DNA of 10,138 nt from an uncultured Prevotella sp. (lineage in GTDB: Bacteria; Bacteroidota; Bacteroidia; Bacteroidales; Bacteroidaceae). Both the position numbers and the translations under genes were made by a program. Below, piece by piece: positions 8,060-10,138 of the stretch. The DNA lies in the NCBI GenBank assembly GCA_900556795.1, contig USQD01000056.1, forward strand, positions 1 through 10,138. Direction: 5' to 3'. Under the pieces are notes generated by a model. The model saw nothing but the letters and a program-made list of their open reading frames with translations, was not told the origin of the DNA and ran no database searches. Numbering within the stretch: position 1 is the stretch's first letter; every line of letters starts with the position of its first letter.

Positions 8060-8065
8060 CCTCCT
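8060..8065 (-). promoter_or_regulatory. Perfect Shine-Dalgarno sequence of the GT4 gene
   Basis: The coding strand reads AGGAGG seven bases before the ATG at 8052, within the 17-base gap after the debranching-enzyme stop. It fixes the GT4 start. A full consensus site is uncommon in Bacteroidota; the other genes in this window have weak or no such sequence. Confidence 0.85.
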
Positions 8066-8069
8066 TATA

Positions 8070-10013
8070 TTAATATTGATATTTTTCTAGTAATTCAAGC
8101 GCGCGGAGAATCTCTGCCACATTCATGGCAAAAGAGATAGCACCACGACCTGAGAATGGTGGATTGCCATCGAAGAGTTCGCTGATAGTACCAAGACAAT
8201 GATAAGACATCTCGTCTTCGAAACCTACCATCTGACGCTCTACGAAACTCAAGCGTGTACGCTTATAGAGTTTCAGGCTCGCCTCCATATAGAAGCCACA
8301 AAGCCATGGCCAAGCTGTACCCTGATGGTAAGCATAGTCGCGCTGTGTCTGAGGTCCTACATAGATAGGATTATAGCCACCGCTCTTTGGAGAAAGCGAA
8401 CGCAAGCCCTTAGGTGTCAGGAGTTCACGGGTACAGATATCAAGTACCTTCTTCTTCTGATCCTGAGACAATGGTGAATAGTCGAAGGCTACTGGGAATA
8501 TCATGTTTGGACGAACACTCCAATCCATCATGTTACCATCTACATAATCGTAAAGATAGCCATATTCATTGAGGAATGTATCAACAAACGACTTCTTAGT
8601 AATCTCTGCCTGAGCCAGCAATTCCTGCTGGTCAGCCTCCTCACCTACTGCCCCTGCCAAAGAAGCACAGAAGCACAATGCATTGTACCACAGAGCATTA
8701 AACTCAACAATATATCCGGTACGAGGAACCACAGGACGACCATTTGCAGTAGAATTCATCCAGGTAACAGCCTGGTCTCTTCCATTGGTATAGAGCAAGC
8801 CATTCTCCTTCAATTCCAGGTTAGGATGCTTGTTACCTTGGATGAAACGGATCACATCCTTGATAAACTGACCATACTTCTTATAGCACTCTTCCTTAGA
8901 AGTTTCCTTGGCATACTGCTGCAAGGCCCAAACTGCCCAAAGTGGCACATCAGGCTGCTCAATCTCTGTAATATGAGCTGTAAGAGGCTTACCCTCCATA
9001 AACTCGTAGTAACCGCGCATAGCAGTCTTCATGACCAGCTCAAAGTAGTCGTTCTCCTCAATAGAGAGGGTAAGACCAGGAAGAGAAATGAACGTATCAC
9101 GGGCACGGCATTTGAACCATGGATAACCAGCAAGGATATAGCGGTCATCATTCTTCTCACGACGATGGAACTGATGAGCAGCATTTACCAGACAATGGAA
9201 GAAATTGTCGCGAGGCGAACGCTCGTCAACCTCTGTGTCAAAAAGTTTCTTCAGGCTACTTGTCTTGATTTCAGAAGTAGCTGCAGAAAAGACGATAGTC
9301 TCACCCTTCTTAATATTCATTTCGAAATATCCTGGAACATAGAGGTCTTCATTAGAAGCATAACCTCTCTCCTGCTCCTTTGGATATTCTACTCCACGAT
9401 ACCAGTCTGGGCAGAATTTAAACTCGTTCTTCTTAGAGAACTGCATATAAAGGTCTGGATAACCAGAATACATGCAAGTCTTGATTCCGTTGTCTACAAC
9501 AGAATAGTCACGAGAAGCTGTTGAATTCTCATGTGTAAACTGGCGAACGCTACGGAAAGCCAAGAATGGACGGAAACGAAGCGTGGTGGCAGAATGTCCG
9601 TCAACCAGTGTGTAACGAATCAGAATACGATTCTCATAATGCTGGAAAACTACCTCTTTTTTGAGGATAACACCACCTACGCGGTAAAGTGTAGTAGGCA
9701 CCTTATCACAATCAAACTCACGAATGTACTTATGGCCGAGCGGACTAAAATTATTGCCTTGGTACTTGTGCAAACCGAGATTGAATTCAGCGCCATGCTG
9801 AATCACCGTAACATCGAGCGAACTTAAGAGCACATGATTCTCATCGTCCAGTTCTGGAACAGGGACGACAAGCAATCCGTGATACTTTCGCGTATTACAG
9901 TCTACAATCGTTGAGCACGAATAAGCACCCGAGCGGTTTGTTCTTAACAACTCCTTTGGCAATGACTCTTGTAAGTTAGTCATTAGGGCCTTTTCGAATT
10001 TTAGATAACTCAT
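8070..10013 (-). CDS. Glycogen debranching enzyme, GDE_N/GDE_C type (GH133, amylo-alpha-1,6-glucosidase)
   Basis: The enzyme hydrolyses alpha-1,6-linked glucose at glycogen branch stubs. The N-terminal GDE_N-like beta-rich domain (about 16-260) has LLRTNRSGAYSCSTIVDCNTRKYHGLLV (22-49). The C-terminal (alpha/alpha)6 GDE_C domain (about 270-640) has AGYPWFKCRARDTFISLPGL (295-314), GRDQAVTWMN (411-420), VEFNALWYNAL (436-446), HQGTAWPWL (563-571) and GTISELFDGNPPFSGRG (608-624). At 647 aa it lacks the GH13-like transferase half of eukaryotic debranching enzymes, so transfer must come from another protein. Two positions differ from what I recall in many relatives: CRARD instead of WGRD, and TWMN (Asn420) instead of TWMD; both may be normal in Bacteroidota. 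There is no signal peptide, so it is cytoplasmic. It is the first gene of a three-gene operon, with a promoter about 50 bases upstream. The ATG at 10013 is preferred over Met11 because SYLKFEKAL resembles the usual family N-terminus. Confidence 0.93.
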   Translation of the reverse strand: MSYLKFEKALMTNLQESLPKELLRTNRSGAYSCSTIVDCNTRKYHGLLVVPVPELDDENHVLLSSLDVTVIQHGAEFNLGLHKYQGNNFSPLGHKYIREFDCDKVPTTLYRVGGVILKKEVVFQHYENRILIRYTLVDGHSATTLRFRPFLAFRSVRQFTHENSTASRDYSVVDNGIKTCMYSGYPDLYMQFSKKNEFKFCPDWYRGVEYPKEQERGYASNEDLYVPGYFEMNIKKGETIVFSAATSEIKTSSLKKLFDTEVDERSPRDNFFHCLVNAAHQFHRREKNDDRYILAGYPWFKCRARDTFISLPGLTLSIEENDYFELVMKTAMRGYYEFMEGKPLTAHITEIEQPDVPLWAVWALQQYAKETSKEECYKKYGQFIKDVIRFIQGNKHPNLELKENGLLYTNGRDQAVTWMNSTANGRPVVPRTGYIVEFNALWYNALCFCASLAGAVGEEADQQELLAQAEITKKSFVDTFLNEYGYLYDYVDGNMMDWSVRPNMIFPVAFDYSPLSQDQKKKVLDICTRELLTPKGLRSLSPKSGGYNPIYVGPQTQRDYAYHQGTAWPWLCGFYMEASLKLYKRTRLSFVERQMVGFEDEMSYHCLGTISELFDGNPPFSGRGAISFAMNVAEILRALELLEKYQY

Positions 10014-10062
10014 AGATCTATATTAAGGTTTATTATTTATTGACTTTAATTTATTTTGCATT

Positions 10063-10093
10063 CAAAGGTAAGAAAAAATAATGGTATTGCAAA
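10063..10093 (-). promoter_or_regulatory. Bacteroidota housekeeping-type promoter of the glycogen operon
   Basis: The coding strand reads TTTG (10090-10093), a 19-base AT-rich spacer, then TACCTTTG (10063-10070). This matches the known sigma-ABfr pattern, TTTG at -33 and TAnnTTTG at -7. Transcription would start near 10057-10061, giving an AT-rich leader of about 45 bases before the ATG at 10013, with no Shine-Dalgarno site. I see no feature in the remaining sequence to 10138. Confidence 0.82.
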
Positions 10094-10138
10094 GGAAAAA
10101 GCACGACATTTTCTTAAAAACTTCATTTTATATGTTAT

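Noticed and set aside
8826..9524. 232-codon plus-strand open frame
   Set aside because: Antisense shadow of the debranching-enzyme gene, with no family resemblance.
1..10138. CRISPR arrays, tRNA or rRNA genes, insertion sequences, phage genes
   Set aside because: No spaced direct repeats, RNA-gene signatures, transposase frames or terminal inverted repeats were seen on either strand.

Overview
The window looks like chromosomal DNA from a member of the Bacteroidota, most likely Prevotella or Segatella. The grounds are a SusC/SusD pair with Bacteroidota-type signal sequences, a sigma-ABfr-type promoter (TTTG, 19 bp, TAnnTTTG), mostly absent Shine-Dalgarno sequences, and a GH133-GT4-GH57 glycogen gene set. 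The genus is an inference from overall resemblance, not a measured result.

Layout. Positions 20-5056 (+) hold an outer-membrane glycan uptake pair: an intact SusC/RagA TonB-dependent transporter (1092 aa), then a SusD/RagB surface lipoprotein whose reading frame is broken by one missing base near 3825-3830. Restoring one base gives a normal 569-residue SusD protein. Positions 5057-5300 are a short convergent intergenic region with two strong hairpin terminators: an 18-bp stem for the SusCD transcript and a bidirectional hairpin that also ends the operon arriving from the other side. Positions 5301-10013 (-) are a three-gene operon read from right to left: a glycogen debranching enzyme of the GDE_N/GDE_C (GH133) type, a GT4 glycosyltransferase that is probably a glycogen synthase, and a GH57 alpha-amylase-like protein. 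Its promoter is visible at 10063-10093. None of the three operon proteins has a signal peptide, so they should act in the cytoplasm.

How the genes work together. SusC/SusD would bind and import an oligosaccharide of unknown identity. The minus-strand operon builds and trims intracellular glycogen. The two units have separate transcription and face each other, so the adjacency hints at, but does not prove, an alpha-glucan substrate for the importer.

No clearly new system is visible. The points most worth a second look are the frameshift in susD; the GH57-like protein, which has Ser146 where active GH57 alpha-amylases carry the nucleophilic Glu, plus a coiled coil and a lysine-dyad tail with an exact five-residue period; an Asn at the usual Asp of the TWMD motif in the debranching enzyme; and a 7-bp tandem repeat that occupies the leader of the GH57 gene up to its start codon.
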